Shown here: positions 1-9,767 of the stretch, piece after piece
Layout of the letters: each line of letters starts with the position of its first letter
Numbering within the stretch: the first letter of the stretch is position 1
Assembly: GCA_039720395.1 (NCBI GenBank)
Contig: CM077823.1
Span: 7,768,107-7,832,106 of the forward strand
DNA from: Liquidambar formosana
Taxonomy: Eukaryota > Streptophyta > Magnoliopsida > Saxifragales > Altingiaceae
Length of the DNA: 64,000 nt
Direction: 5' to 3'
Notes under the pieces: model-generated
The model's database searches: none
The model's input: only the letters and a program-made list of their open reading frames with translations
What the model was told of the DNA's origin: nothing
Program-made: the position numbers and the translations under genes

Positions 1-968
1 TCATGTCGGATATTCTCCACCAAGGACAGTTCCACGAATACCATGACAGGAAATGTTAGAAAGCATGCCGCGAAGCTCCTTGATGCTAGGAAAAGGTTTA
101 ATCAAGGCCCGACGGCGGTAAAGTTGTGGTTGGTACGCCCAAGGACTCACGTGGGGTTCTACTATGAGCTGCAAGCGTTCGAATAACCAAATCTGAAAAA
201 TTGGGAAAAGTGGATCAAACCCTTTATGCGTACGCATCAAGATTCAATGCGTACGCATCCCATCCACATGCGTACGCACTGATGAAGGAAAAAGAAGCCA
301 AATGCAGAATGAAAAAGAAAGGATGGACGGGAATGAAGGGGAATTTACCTGCAACAGCAAGGGACTGCCACCAACAAAGGGGACCTCACCCCTCACAAAC
401 CTATCTAGAGCATTGAGAGTTCCGGCTAAGACCATCATGCTTGGATTGGATTCCCTCAATAAAGGAAGGATCTGCAATAGGGCCACGTCGGCGGAGTCGG
501 GGGCATCCACAAACAAGTAACATGCCAAGATACAAAAGCAAAGGGCATTTAAACGGTGTTGGAGTTGATTACCTGTAACTATAGGAGGAAGTTGGCTGAA
601 GTGCGAAACTACAAGTTGGAAGTCTATCCTTGAATTTGAAAACCATCCCCGAGCTACCCTGGTGGAATACCGAATAAAGAAGAAATTAGGCCCTCGACTT
701 TGAGCGGTACTACGGGTGGTAGTAATATATGGTCGAAATCTGGACGCCCAAGGATGGCCCCAAATTCCTCCATGGTGGGACACACTTCCGTGTTATTGAA
801 GCGGAACACATGACGAGAAGGATCCCAAAACTCGGTAGCCAGTTTGAGAAAGTCTTGGTTAACCCGCACTTGGGAATAATCAAGCAAAGAAGACAGTTGA
901 AACTGGGATTTAAATTCCCTGCGAGATTGGCCATCCAAAGACTTGAGCCAGTTAGAAAGGTTCGCCAT
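1..968 (-). CDS. Antisense DUF7745-like ORF of the retrotransposon, cut by the window start
   Basis: The minus-strand reading starts at ATG 968 with MANLSNWLKS. Its first exon, to about 655, contains FWDPSRHVFRFNNTEVCPTM followed by EEFGAILGRP, the hallmark of plant retroelement DUF7745 proteins (a WDP motif, then PTxEEF/Y). Later exons carry LNALCFCILACYLFVD and, after an intron, IWLFERLQLIVEP. The last visible intron is clear: donor CAG|GTAAAT near 349, acceptor TTTTTCAG|ATTTGG near 202. A 21-bp palindrome array lies inside it. A TATA-like box is at 1041-1050. Middle exon joins are uncertain and a frame break cannot be excluded. The C-terminus lies beyond base 1. The function of DUF7745 is unknown; such ORFs are common in Tat-like elements. 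Confidence 0.6.
227..278. repeat. Palindrome array 1 (3 x TGCGTACGCA)
   Basis: Exact decamers start at 227, 248 and 269, so spacing is 21 bp twice. The array lies in an intron of the antisense DUF7745-like gene. The 11-bp spacers are not conserved. Confidence 0.95.
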
Positions 969-1040
969 TAGTGAAAAATAGGAGGTGGAAGGGATGATGC
1001 TGGTAGAGTTCAAGTGGCGGCTAGGGTAATGAAGAAGAAG

Positions 1041-1050
1041 CCTTTATAAA
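1041..1050 (-). promoter_or_regulatory. TATA box of the DUF7745-like antisense gene
   Basis: The minus strand reads TTTATAAAGG, about 75 bp upstream of the ATG at 968. Palindrome array 2 starts 87 bp further upstream. Assignment is by position and consensus only. Confidence 0.5.
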
Positions 1051-1136
1051 GAAAAAGTACAGCAAATGCCCTTTTGGGAAAGAGACAAACAAGAGAGACT
1101 GCTGTGGGCCCTAAAAAAGGACAGAATTTCATTTGA

Positions 1137-1188
1137 TGCGTACGCATTAATTCCAAGTGCGTACGCATTAATAGTGGGTGCGTACGCA
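1137..1188. repeat. Palindrome array 2 (3 x TGCGTACGCA)
   Basis: Exact decamers start at 1137, 1158 and 1179 (21-bp spacing). The array is upstream of the TATA-like box of the DUF7745-like gene and downstream of the end of the PMD gene. Confidence 0.95.
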
Positions 1189-3280
1189 TTACGTGTTTCC
1201 TACACTGTCAGAACACCCTGTTTCAGTAACCGAGCCACCTGGTTTCATCTATATTTACACTAAGCAGATCAATGCAACTTCAAAATCATTTCAGGCAGCA
1301 CACAACAATTCAAAGCAAGAAAAGCACATACTGAAATAAAAACCAAGTGCAAATGTTTAAGTACATAACCCCGAAATTGAAATTGCAAATTGTCCAAAGT
1401 AAAGAGAGATAGAGTCTAAAAGCCCCTAGGGCGATAAGATGGACCGCTGGATGAACCAGCCCCACCACCACCTTGCCCACCATCATCACCACCCTCATCA
1501 TCATCACCACCTCCACCTGCATCTGCTGCACCTCCGGGTGCCGGCCCTCCCCGCATGCGCAAGATTGTCGCGGAATGAGCAGTCAACATCCGCTTGAGCC
1601 CACCAAACATCTGGTATACAAGCTCCATCTCCGCAAGGGTAAGCTGAAAAATCAAAGTGCGATTAGGGCATGCATATTTCGAACTAACTATTTTGCAGGA
1701 CCTGTCAAGAGAAAGAAGAAATGCTACCTGACGCGTGCCAGGAGGAAAAGGGAGTGGATGCGCTCGCGGGTCGGGGACAATGGACTCCTCATACGCCTCG
1801 CCCTTCTCATCATAAAGAGGAACCGACCACGAGGGGAATGCAGGAGGAAGTCCCTCGGGAGGAATGCCCGCATCAGGAACCTGGGTATGAAAAAAGTGCA
1901 ATGACAGGGGCAAGCTTATGGAAAGCAAAACAGTGACAAGAATGGAACAGAATGGATACCTGGTGACCAATGAAGCGGGGCATGAGGCGCTCCCTGGCAA
2001 AGGTGGCATAGTCATGCTCTAGGCTCAGCAGACGAGAAATGTAATGAATGCCACCTCGCCACTCATCCAAATCTAGCTCACCCATCTGATAGGGCACCAA
2101 GGAGAAGGCAGGAGGATCATAGGGGACTCGGGCACACAACTCAAGATCTGTAGTCAGCTGGGGCACGACCCTTTCGGCAAAGTAAAAGGCCCGGGCACGG
2201 GGATAGGACAGCAAACAGGACACCTCAGCCATGGCGTGCGCGTCCTCCTCCCACTCTGGGGGACCAACCTCGGCTCGACCAACCCAAGGGCGGGGATTCA
2301 CCTATTGTCAGGACATGATCAGCCAAAAGGAAACAAAAAGGGGAAAGAGAACAATAGAAAGCAAAAAGTGGACCCATACACGCTCAAGCCTGTCTAGGAA
2401 CTCTCGGACTCCAATGTGGGACAAGTCCTCCTGATCGCCCAGAGGTCTCAAGTCAATGTACTCCTGGGCCCATAGCTGCAAGACAAACAAAGAGAATCAA
2501 TAAACATCTTGAGAAGAGAGCAAAGCATGAAAATAGAAGAGAATGGAACCCATATACGGTTACTTACCGCCCAAAGCCTCCAGCAACCTGTCAAAGAGTC
2601 GGATTTTACCCGACTAAGGGCATCCGTGGTGGCATAAAGGTGTGCCAAGACAGCCGACCCCCATCCATACTCATATGCAGCCTCAAGGTCCTCCAATGCT
2701 AAGAGCCAACCTGGCTCAAAAGTCTGCGCAGCATTAGGGACTAGAAAAGCCCCTATAAGGTAGAGGATGAAAGCCGAGCCATGATAACACGCTCCTCCAC
2801 AGAGTCCTGCCCCTCCCAAGAAACTCATTGTACAAGGCTGGATACTTCATGGTGGCATTGGGGCAAGGCACGCCCAACAAACGCTGGGTCAACGCCTTCC
2901 TTTGATCCTCAGTCAGCTCAAAAGTGAAGGGCCTCCCCCTCATTCGAAGACCTGTCAGACGGTGGAAGTCATAAGGGGTGAGAGTCCACTCCCTACCCGC
3001 CAAATGGAGGGTATGGGTGGTATCCCACCATCTCTCTGCCAGGCAGAAAACCAAGGTGTTGCTGGTAGCCCGATGAATCGTCACTGCAGCCACGGTCCCA
3101 AACCCGACATCCGACACTAACTGCTGAGTATCGGGGGTCAACCGGTCCCACCAAGTGGTCAAACTCTCCAGACTGCCACGTCCACTCTTCTTCTTTGGAA
3201 TCTGAAAAGAATGAAGACCCAGGTAAGTACAGGTACAGGTGAGCATGGATTTAGATTGATTCTGCCAAATAAATGCGTGG

Positions 3281-3352
3281 TGCGTACGCATGGTCAATGG
3301 TGCGTACGCATTGGCCACAGTGCGTACGCATATGAAAGTCAGTGCGTACGCA
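3281..3352. repeat. Palindrome array 3 (4 x TGCGTACGCA)
   Basis: Exact decamers start at 3281, 3301, 3321 and 3343 (spacing 20, 20, 22). It lies in intron 1 of the PMD gene and is the only cluster not at 21-bp spacing. Confidence 0.95.
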
Positions 3353-3410
3353 TCAGTGCTTAATTTCATCTGATTCCCGTTTTATTTTTATTTGTGTAAT
3401 CAATTCATGG

Positions 3411-3483
3411 TGCGTACGCACTATGTACTGATGCGTACGCACTACATACTGATGCGTACGCACATACCATCTATGCGTACGCA
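3411..3483. repeat. Palindrome array 4 (4 x TGCGTACGCA)
   Basis: Exact decamers start at 3411, 3432, 3453 and 3474, all at 21-bp spacing, in intron 1 of the PMD gene. Confidence 0.95.
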
Positions 3484-4120
3484 CTCAGGACCCTGGTTCG
3501 TCTTCAACCTCGAGACCATGAACCCCCTCAACCTCCAAACTCAGATTTCACAAGTTTTCTCCAGTTTTTATGATGTATACAGACATACTATGATCATTTG
3601 AGGATAAAGTTCACATTTTTATGGACGGTGAGAGATAAAAATCAGATCTTTGAAGGCATGCATATTCAACAATGGAGGAATGGGTTTCAAGACTTACTCT
3701 TTGTTGCCGTGCAATGTGGGAGAGATGCTCCTGTGGCCTGAAGATGATGTCGGGGATTTGCTGCGGGTTGAGCCGTGGATCCCAACGGTTGATGGTGAAC
3801 CCTTCATCATCGCCGCGAAACCGTTTGTTCTTGGGAGGCATGTTTGCCGGCGGGAAGTTGCAGAGAGAAAGTAAGAAGAAAAGAATGGGAAGAATGAGAG
3901 ACAGAGGAAGGAGAACAGTTGGGTTGGGAATGGGTTTGCAAGAGAATAAGAACAAGTTTTTTTAGGAGTGAGTGGGAGAGGGAGTTATGGAGGAGTGGGG
4001 AGTGATTTTCGGGGTAATGGGAAGCGTCGCCGGAGAAGAAGAGGTCGTTTCAGAATTTGAAACACCCCTTAAAAGAAACGGTGCCGTCTCGGTAAAAAAT
4101 TTTGGCAGAATTGCATCTTA

Positions 4121-4172
4121 TGCGTACGCACTAAACATGGGTGCGTACGCACTAGGTATTCATGCGTACGCA
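4121..4172. repeat. Palindrome array 5 (3 x TGCGTACGCA)
   Basis: Exact decamers start at 4121, 4142 and 4163 (21 bp). The array is 280 bp upstream of the PMD gene ATG and about 46 bp upstream of a weak TATA-like CTTTTAAGG (minus, 4067-4075). It borders the minisatellite. Confidence 0.95.
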
Positions 4173-4226
4173 TCATGCCTTCCCCCACGTATTCCTCGAT
4201 CCCATCTCGCGTCGCCGTGTGACAAA

Positions 4227-4710
4227 TCCGATACGACTGAAATCGTACCTAATCTAAGGTCCGAAATGAAGGAAATCGCACCTAATCTGAGGTCCGATAC
4301 GACTGAAATCGTACCTAACCTGAGGTCCGAAATGAAGGAAATCGCACCTAATCTGAGGTCCGATACGACTGAAATCGCACCTAATCTGAGGTCCGATACG
4401 ACTGAAATCGCACCTAATCTGAGGTCCGATACGAAGGAAATCGAACCTAATCTGAGGTCCGAAATGGAGGAAATCGTACCTAATCTGAGGTCCGATACGA
4501 AGGAAATCGTACCTAATCTGAGGTCCGATACGAAGGAAATCGTACCTAATCTGAGGTCCGATATGACTGAAATGTTACCTAATCTGAGGTTTGATACGAC
4601 TGAAATCGCACCTAATCTGAGGTCCGATATGACTGAAATCGTACCTAATCTGAGGTCCGATTGCGAAGGAAATCGTACCTAATCCGAGGTCCGATATGAC
4701 TGAATCTACG
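4227..4710 (+). repeat. 33-bp minisatellite, about 14.5 copies, in the element's 3' UTR
   Basis: Units begin TCCGATACGACTGAAATCG and end CCTAATCTGAGG. Two sub-variants, one with ATACGACTG and one with AAATGAAGG, partly alternate. The length of 33 keeps an 11-residue repeat (SDTTEIVPNLR) open on the + strand until a 1-bp insertion near 4660. Hypervariable tandem repeats at this position are typical of Ogre/Tat elements, so translation is probably incidental. Confidence 0.95.
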
Positions 4711-5009
4711 CCCACCCTGGGGCCCAATGTATCCTTTTAACCCGCTCTGGGGTCTGCTTTATTCTTCAAGATAACTGTCATCCATTGATTTATACCTATT
4801 ACCATCCTCGTTATAACCCAAACGAGGTCGGATTCTCACATATGCATGAACTACGGCGGGTCTGATCCCTTACAAAAGGGTACGTAGGTAGTTAGGTGAT
4901 CCCTAATTCGACCCCATGCATGGTTACATTTGATTTTGAGTTGTTAGGCGGTCAAAATGATTGGGTCTATGGAATCTTTCGACACCACTCGAAGGAGCGA
5001 GTGAAATCG

Positions 5010-5019
5010 AAAGAGGGGC
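5010..5019 (+). other. Polypurine tract of the LTR retrotransposon
   Basis: AAAGAGGGGC lies immediately before the LTR start at 5023 and is the expected plus-strand primer site. It indicates that this LTR is a 3' LTR in + orientation. Confidence 0.75.
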
Positions 5020-5177
5020 AACTGTAGACACCCCATTTTGTACCACCTAATTAATTTGAAATCACGTATTTTGGAAACCCAATGATGAGGTTTATTGTAT
5101 GTTTTGAGATAATGACAAAGCAATTCCCGACGAGTAGCCAAGATTACAACAGGAAAATACTGTCCATCTACATTTCA

Positions 5178-5229
5178 TGCGTACGCACCAATGGGTGGTG
5201 CGTACGCACCAAGTTTCCATGCGTACGCA
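5178..5229. repeat. Palindrome array 6 (3 x TGCGTACGCA)
   Basis: Exact decamers start at 5178, 5199 and 5220 (21 bp). It lies in the LTR U3 region, ending 157 bp before the TATA box. Confidence 0.95.
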
Positions 5230-5386
5230 CCTTAAGCCTTTTTCAGGCCCCTTCAGATCTGTCTCCCACTAAACATGAGAGCATGGGGGAGAGTATGGGG
5301 GGGGAGTGGGGAGATTCCCACGGGTGTTCCCCGCATGGGTAGGGGATGGGCCAGTCAGGGGATGTTTTCAAAACCTAATTGAGCCC

Positions 5387-5394
5387 TATTTATA
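5387..5394 (+). promoter_or_regulatory. Probable LTR TATA box
   Basis: TATTTATA is followed by a GA-rich leader, and is 365 bp into the LTR. This suggests the U3/R boundary is near 5420. Positional inference only. Confidence 0.5.
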
Positions 5395-6243
5395 CTCTAC
5401 TGATGGGACTGGAGAGGGGATGAATCAATCAGTCGGGAGGGGTCCTTTTTTTAGAGATAGAGCTATTTCCTTTTTTGGATAGAGGCTTAAGGGAGAACGG
5501 CCAGAAAGAGAGAGTGAGAGAAACCAAATACCCACCAAAACACCAGAAAACCAGAAGAGAGAAAGGAGGGTTGAGTGTTGTAATCTGAAGCTGCGAGAAG
5601 GGAATTGCTGCGTTGATATTGGAAGCATTCAAACCTGAGGGGTACGTATCACAGACACACATATATATATGCACTGTAAATTTATACTGCATATTTGTTT
5701 CTATGAGTTATTGTTTAATATAATGATGCCATGTTACATTGTTAAGGTCAAGAAAATCATTGGTAATGTTAGATTTGAAGGAAAATAGCCGTGACATGAG
5801 TTCTTGAATTGACGGGTTTTCGGGTTATAAACTCAAAACTTTGACCCAAAAAATAATCATGATTCTGCAAGTTTTTGGATGAACGATTTATGCGCGCTTG
5901 TAGTACGCTGCAAGAGCTTCAATTTGGTTTTTGAATCATTAAATTCGGTTAAGAAATGAGTAAGATAAGTTAGGGAGAAGTTAGCATGGGACAAAGCTCA
6001 ATACTGCATTTTTCAGCTTCAACCCGTTCTGAGGTTGAAGGTGAAGTGGACAGTGATCCAGTGTGGGCGTACTCACCCACAGGTACCGTGTTCCCTAGCA
6101 TTTGAAGACCTTAGGTTGGCCCGATTGACTCCAAATTTGACAGGCGAATTCGTCTTGTTGAGACCTATCATGTGGGACCTTTGGTTGGTCATTTTGACCA
6201 CAGTTTGACCAACTTTGACCGTTCATCATTTAAGCTAAGTTGG

Positions 6244-6274
6244 TACGTACGCACCACTGCGTGGTGCGTACGCA
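6244..6274. repeat. Palindrome array 7 (2 copies, one variant)
   Basis: TACGTACGCA at 6244 (one substitution) and an exact decamer at 6265, spacing 21, in the LTR downstream of the TATA box. Confidence 0.85.
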
Positions 6275-6626
6275 CCACTTCTCCTGGTAGAGAATTAGTT
6301 AATGTTAGAGTAATTAGTTTTAATATTATATTCATGGGTTTAATGTGAGTACGTGTGGGTTATATTGTTTATCATAATTTATTCTGGTTTTGATTAAAAT
6401 AGATTAGATTATATCATTATAATATTAGTTAGGTTATTTTATTAAGTATGGTTAGAATATTTAATGTTAGTGTGAGTATTTTTTGTATATATTAATGGTT
6501 GTATCTTTTGTTTAATATTAGTGTATGCTGATTGGTAGTTTTGTAGATTAAATTAATGTTAGTGGTGTTAATATTTTATTTATAAAATGCATGTTAGTGG
6601 AAAATGTAGGGAAATTGTCTTGCTGA

Positions 6627-6657
6627 TGCGTACGCACCACTTCATGGTGCGTACGCA
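6627..6657. repeat. Palindrome array 8 (2 x TGCGTACGCA)
   Basis: Exact decamers start at 6627 and 6648, spacing 21, in the LTR. Confidence 0.9.
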
Positions 6658-6716
6658 CCCTATGCTCTGACAGAAAAAATTAGTTTGCTTCAAATGGCCA
6701 TTTTGAATCCACTTGG

Positions 6717-6768
6717 TGCGCACGCACCACCATATGGTGCGCACGCACCAACACCTGGTGCGTACGCA
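6717..6768. repeat. Palindrome array 9 (3 copies, two variants)
   Basis: TGCGCACGCA at 6717 and 6738, and the exact decamer at 6759, spacing 21 twice. The same T-to-C change in two adjacent copies suggests local duplication or conversion. Confidence 0.9.
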
Positions 6769-7138
6769 TTGTAGTTTAGGTACTCTTTTATCTGTTTATT
6801 CATTTTTGCTTTCCGTGAGTTATTATCTCCTGTATATTCTGTCATGCCATGTGCTACTAACCATTTCTCTACTTGATTATTTTCTTATTTGCATAATCAT
6901 TTGCGTGCTTGGCATATTGTTGCATTTTCGCATGCTTAGGGTTAAATTTGATTAAATACCTTGATTAATTAAAGCCAACAATTATTCACGGAGGCCGGTT
7001 TCGACCGGGCATTTTTGGGTGCCTAATACCTTCCCAATAATGTACCCTAGCTCCGGACTTGAATCTCTGGACCTCGAATTTGACCAAAAACACAGTTCCC
7101 AAAGCTAAATTGGGTGGCGACTCCCGCTTGCGCTCACA

Positions 7139-8350
7139 CACATGACAATGTACTAACCATTGTCAAAGTAGCATGAACAATTTAAAACAGAGTGAGTAGT
7201 GGTATATGTACAAAGTAGTTTAGTAGTATACATTTTTAAATTGTCCAAATGGAAGATTCAAGATTAATCGATGTGTCTGATGGGCTAACTACTAACATTA
7301 ACCCATAGGATCCTGTTAAGAAACATGTTGTTTCATAAAGACAAAACGTATTGTCCAGACACCATCCTTGCATTAGGAAAAAAAAAAAAAGATAGGTAGC
7401 ATCTTGTGGCACTGTATCATTCTTGAACAGCTATCCTAGGTGGGTATGAAATATAATAATAAAGGAAACAAATATAACACATAAAAGCGAAATCTCCAAC
7501 GGGTAAATATAACAAAGTTTCTAAATTAATGACTAATTTTTTTCTCAAAAGACATGTGCAAACTTAAACAAAAGCATGAGGCAACTTGAAGGGACACCTA
7601 GCACCACCAATTCAAATTATAGTATTATACAAGTACCATTATAAAAAGAAAATCCTAACAAGTTGACCAAACCTCCCAACAACACAACAAATATGGGATC
7701 TCCTCTACCATAATTTTATGTTTTCATAAACAAAGAAATTCTTCAAGGCCTATCAATATTTTGCCAGTAACTAGGATTACATCATGGGAAAAAAAGTGGT
7801 TTTAAAAAGTCACCCCAGTAACACCAACTAGGGTTAGGGTTTAGGTGACATGATGTTGACATATTATTATATACTGTATTCACTACTTTAATCTCAGGAA
7901 GGGTTAACTGATGATGATTAATTCCATGTGTGAAAAGTCTAAATCCAAATTTAATTCGTCAAATGCCAGATCCCTAGCTTAGTGGCACTTGATTCCCCCC
8001 ATTCTAAAGGTGTACCATTCTTGTCATTTAGAAAGAAACCAGAACCTCTATGATCTTAGCATACATGGAAAAGAAATAGTAAATTAAATTAATATTGAAA
8101 AGAAGTATTTGGGTTGCAGATGAGTTTAACCCCACCAATTGGGTCATCCTAGCATGAGACATTTGTTCTCAAGCTAGGGACACACTAACAATTGAGACTC
8201 TAACCAATTTTTTCATCATGCAAATGCTTTGGAACTCAGAATTTACTGAACAGCATCCTATAATTTTCTAATCAAGTTGCACAAAGGTAATTCCAACTTT
8301 CTTCTCACATTTATCTTTGCTAAGTAGATTATTATTTTACAAAAGAAATA
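7139..8350. other. Intergenic stretch without a recognised feature
   Basis: AT-rich sequence with a short A-run near 7378. I see no gene, terminal inverted repeat or retroelement motif. Confidence 0.6.
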
Positions 8351-8354
8351 TGCT

Positions 8355-9270
8355 TAAAACGATTGGCGTGCAGCCTGGCCAATATCATCTTGAAGAGGCA
8401 GAAGATCGATATGCCAATCCAGGGATACTGATATCTCTAAGACATTAGCTTTCAAAGCAGATTTTACACCAGGAAGCAAGCCAATAACTTCAGCAACCAA
8501 AGCACGTACCTAAACCTTGCTTGAGTGCAGAGCAACAAAAAGTGAAAGCACCTCCCAAATCAAACAAAATGGCTTCCCCAGTAACAAAATTTTTCCCTTC
8601 TTTGTAAGCTCCATCGCAAAAATGCTTCCAAAAACTCCCCTCATCAACAGGAAAAAGAGGGGAACAAGGCCATGCATCCTCAACCCGCCAAAACCTGCAT
8701 TGGCAAAGTTTGAGCCAGAGCAAAGATATTATCCTCAAGAATTCTATAAACATGGCAAGCTGGTTTATTAATGCAGGGATTATTGTGTCTAAAAACAACT
8801 CTATTCCGTTCCAACCATATTGCCCACCTCACTGAAAATTTGACTGAATGGATCCATTAACAATCAGTGCCCAGCATAGAAGAATCAACCTTTGGAAATA
8901 ACCAATCACAGAGTTGAACATTTGGAAAATTCTCCAAATCAACAGAAGGGGGAAGCAAACCAAAACTTGCGAGAGAAAGGGCAGCTCAAAAAGAAATCAT
9001 AAACTAACTCTTCATGAGACTTAAACATAAGGCATAATATGTCCATCTCCATAACCCTATCTCTCAGAATTTTGAAAACAGGCACTGTATCGTAGAGGTA
9101 TTTCCAAATAAACATTCTGAACTTTGGTTGGACAAGAGTATTCAAAAGTTGCTTCCAACAAAAGGTGGAAACTGCCAAAAAGGAGGATGACACTCTGCTG
9201 GAGAATTTGTCAGTTATATTTTTGGCGAAATTCAGTGTATTTTTGTTACATAAATTTTCTCGGCACAAAA
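8355..9270 (-). pseudogene. L1-type LINE 3' fragment (zf-RVT plus RNase H-like), decayed
   Basis: The minus strand encodes a zf-RVT region near 9200-8945, with WKQLLNTLVQPKFRMFIWKY and HEELVYDFFLSCPFSRKFW. An RNase H-like region follows near 8650-8360, with DGAYKEGKNFVTGEAILFD and EVIGLLPGVKSALKANV. This is the usual order at the 3' end of plant L1 ORF2. At least two frameshifts and stops separate the pieces. The solo LTR begins about 20 bp beyond its 5' end. Confidence 0.7.
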
Positions 9271-9321
9271 CTAAAAATCTATGTATGAACCTGTGATGAC
9301 CTGACTTTTTTTATATATATA

Positions 9322-9580
9322 TGTATAGAGGGATCATTAGCCGCACCCATCACTTGCATCTGCTTTGGATGTGTATATATATATATATGTATAGAGGGAT
9401 CATTAGCCCCACCACTTGTATCTGCTTTGGATATATATATATATGTATAGAGAATCATTAGCCGCACCCACCACTTGCATTTGCTTTGCATTTGCTTTGG
9501 ATATATATATCTGTATAGAGGGATCATTAGCCGCACCCACCACTTGCATCTGCTTTGGATATATTTATATGTATAGAGGG
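9322..9580 (+). repeat. Minisatellite (55-67 bp units, about 4 copies) inside the solo LTR
   Basis: Units read TGTATAGAGGGATCATTAGC, then a CACTTGCATCTGCTTTGGAT segment, then a variable TA run. Starts are near 9322, 9389, 9444, 9511 and 9570 (partial). Length variation comes from the TA tracts and one internal duplication. Confidence 0.85.
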
Positions 9581-9730
9581 ATCGAGACAGAGAGTTAGAG
9601 AAAGAGCAACAGAGAGAGAGAAATTGAGGAAGAACAGAGGAGAAAAAAAAAAGAGTGGTCTGGTGGAGGTTTTTGGCTGAGTTCGTGGAGCTCTCTTAGT
9701 GAGGTAAAATCCTCACCTCCTCTATTGTTG

Positions 9731-9767
<37 letters not shown>

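Larger units (their letters stand above)
1416..3841 (-). pseudogene. Antisense plant mobile domain (PMD) gene of the retrotransposon, frame-disrupted
   Basis: It starts at ATG 3841 (MPPKNKRFRGDDEGF). Exon 1 ends at 3698 with a consensus GTAAGT donor. Exon 2 starts at 3201 after TTCTTTTCAG and encodes the PMD/MAIN-like signature: ESLTTWWDRLTPDTQQL, then FCLAERWWDTTHTLHL, then EWTLTPYDFHRLTGL. A frameshift near 2800 is needed to continue into FLVPNAAQTFEP and AYEYGWGSAVLAHLY. A 20-nt mini-exon (about 2567-2586) and the next exon (LWAQEYIDLRPL) do not join in frame. Later exons (about 2300-1960, 1886-1728, 1648-1416) end in a Gly/Asp-rich low-complexity tail. Intron 1 holds two palindrome arrays. 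PMD proteins occur both as host silencing factors (MAIN, MAIL1) and in transposons; the antisense position in a Tat-like element indicates the latter. Confidence 0.75.
1..7138 (+). mobile_element. 3' part of a Tat/Ogre-like Ty3/gypsy LTR retrotransposon
   Basis: In order on the + strand: two antisense spliced genes, a 33-bp minisatellite, a conserved 3' UTR with TACGTAGG near 4880, a polypurine tract at 5010-5019, and an LTR opening TGTAGACACC at 5023. Tat-lineage elements (Grande, Ogre) are known for antisense extra ORFs between pol and the 3' LTR and for tandem repeats in the 3' UTR, which fits. No gag or pol is in the window, so the 5' part must lie upstream or be lost. The right edge is uncertain by several bases. 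The GGTGGCGACTCC motif at 7113-7124 resembles the primer-binding region of related elements, but no internal region follows it. Confidence 0.75.
5023..7138 (+). mobile_element. Long terminal repeat (3' LTR, Tat/Ogre-like)
   Basis: It opens TGTAGACACCCC, a common start for this group, and ends near GCTCACA around 7138. It contains palindrome arrays 6-9, a TATA box at 5387 and a segment (about 5815-6235) shared with the unrelated-looking solo LTR at 9292-11935. Near its end is the block GGGTGCCTAATACCTTCCC, typical of Tat-lineage LTRs. Confidence 0.75.

Noticed and set aside
227..3483. Decamer arrays as a CRISPR-like or coding peptide repeat
   Set aside because: This is plant nuclear DNA. The repeats are 10 bp with 11-bp spacers and no cas genes. 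The AYA/MRTH peptide periodicity is only a result of 21 being divisible by 3.
3972..4682. 236-codon + strand ORF over the minisatellite as a gene
   Set aside because: Most of it is a 33-bp tandem repeat in a retroelement 3' UTR. The first part overlaps the PMD gene's upstream region and palindrome array 5, and there is no family motif.
7105..7140. GGTGGCGACTCC as a working primer-binding site with an internal region to its right
   Set aside because: No gag, pol or retroelement sequence follows. The upstream polypurine tract marks this LTR as a 3' copy, so the motif was left as part of the LTR end.
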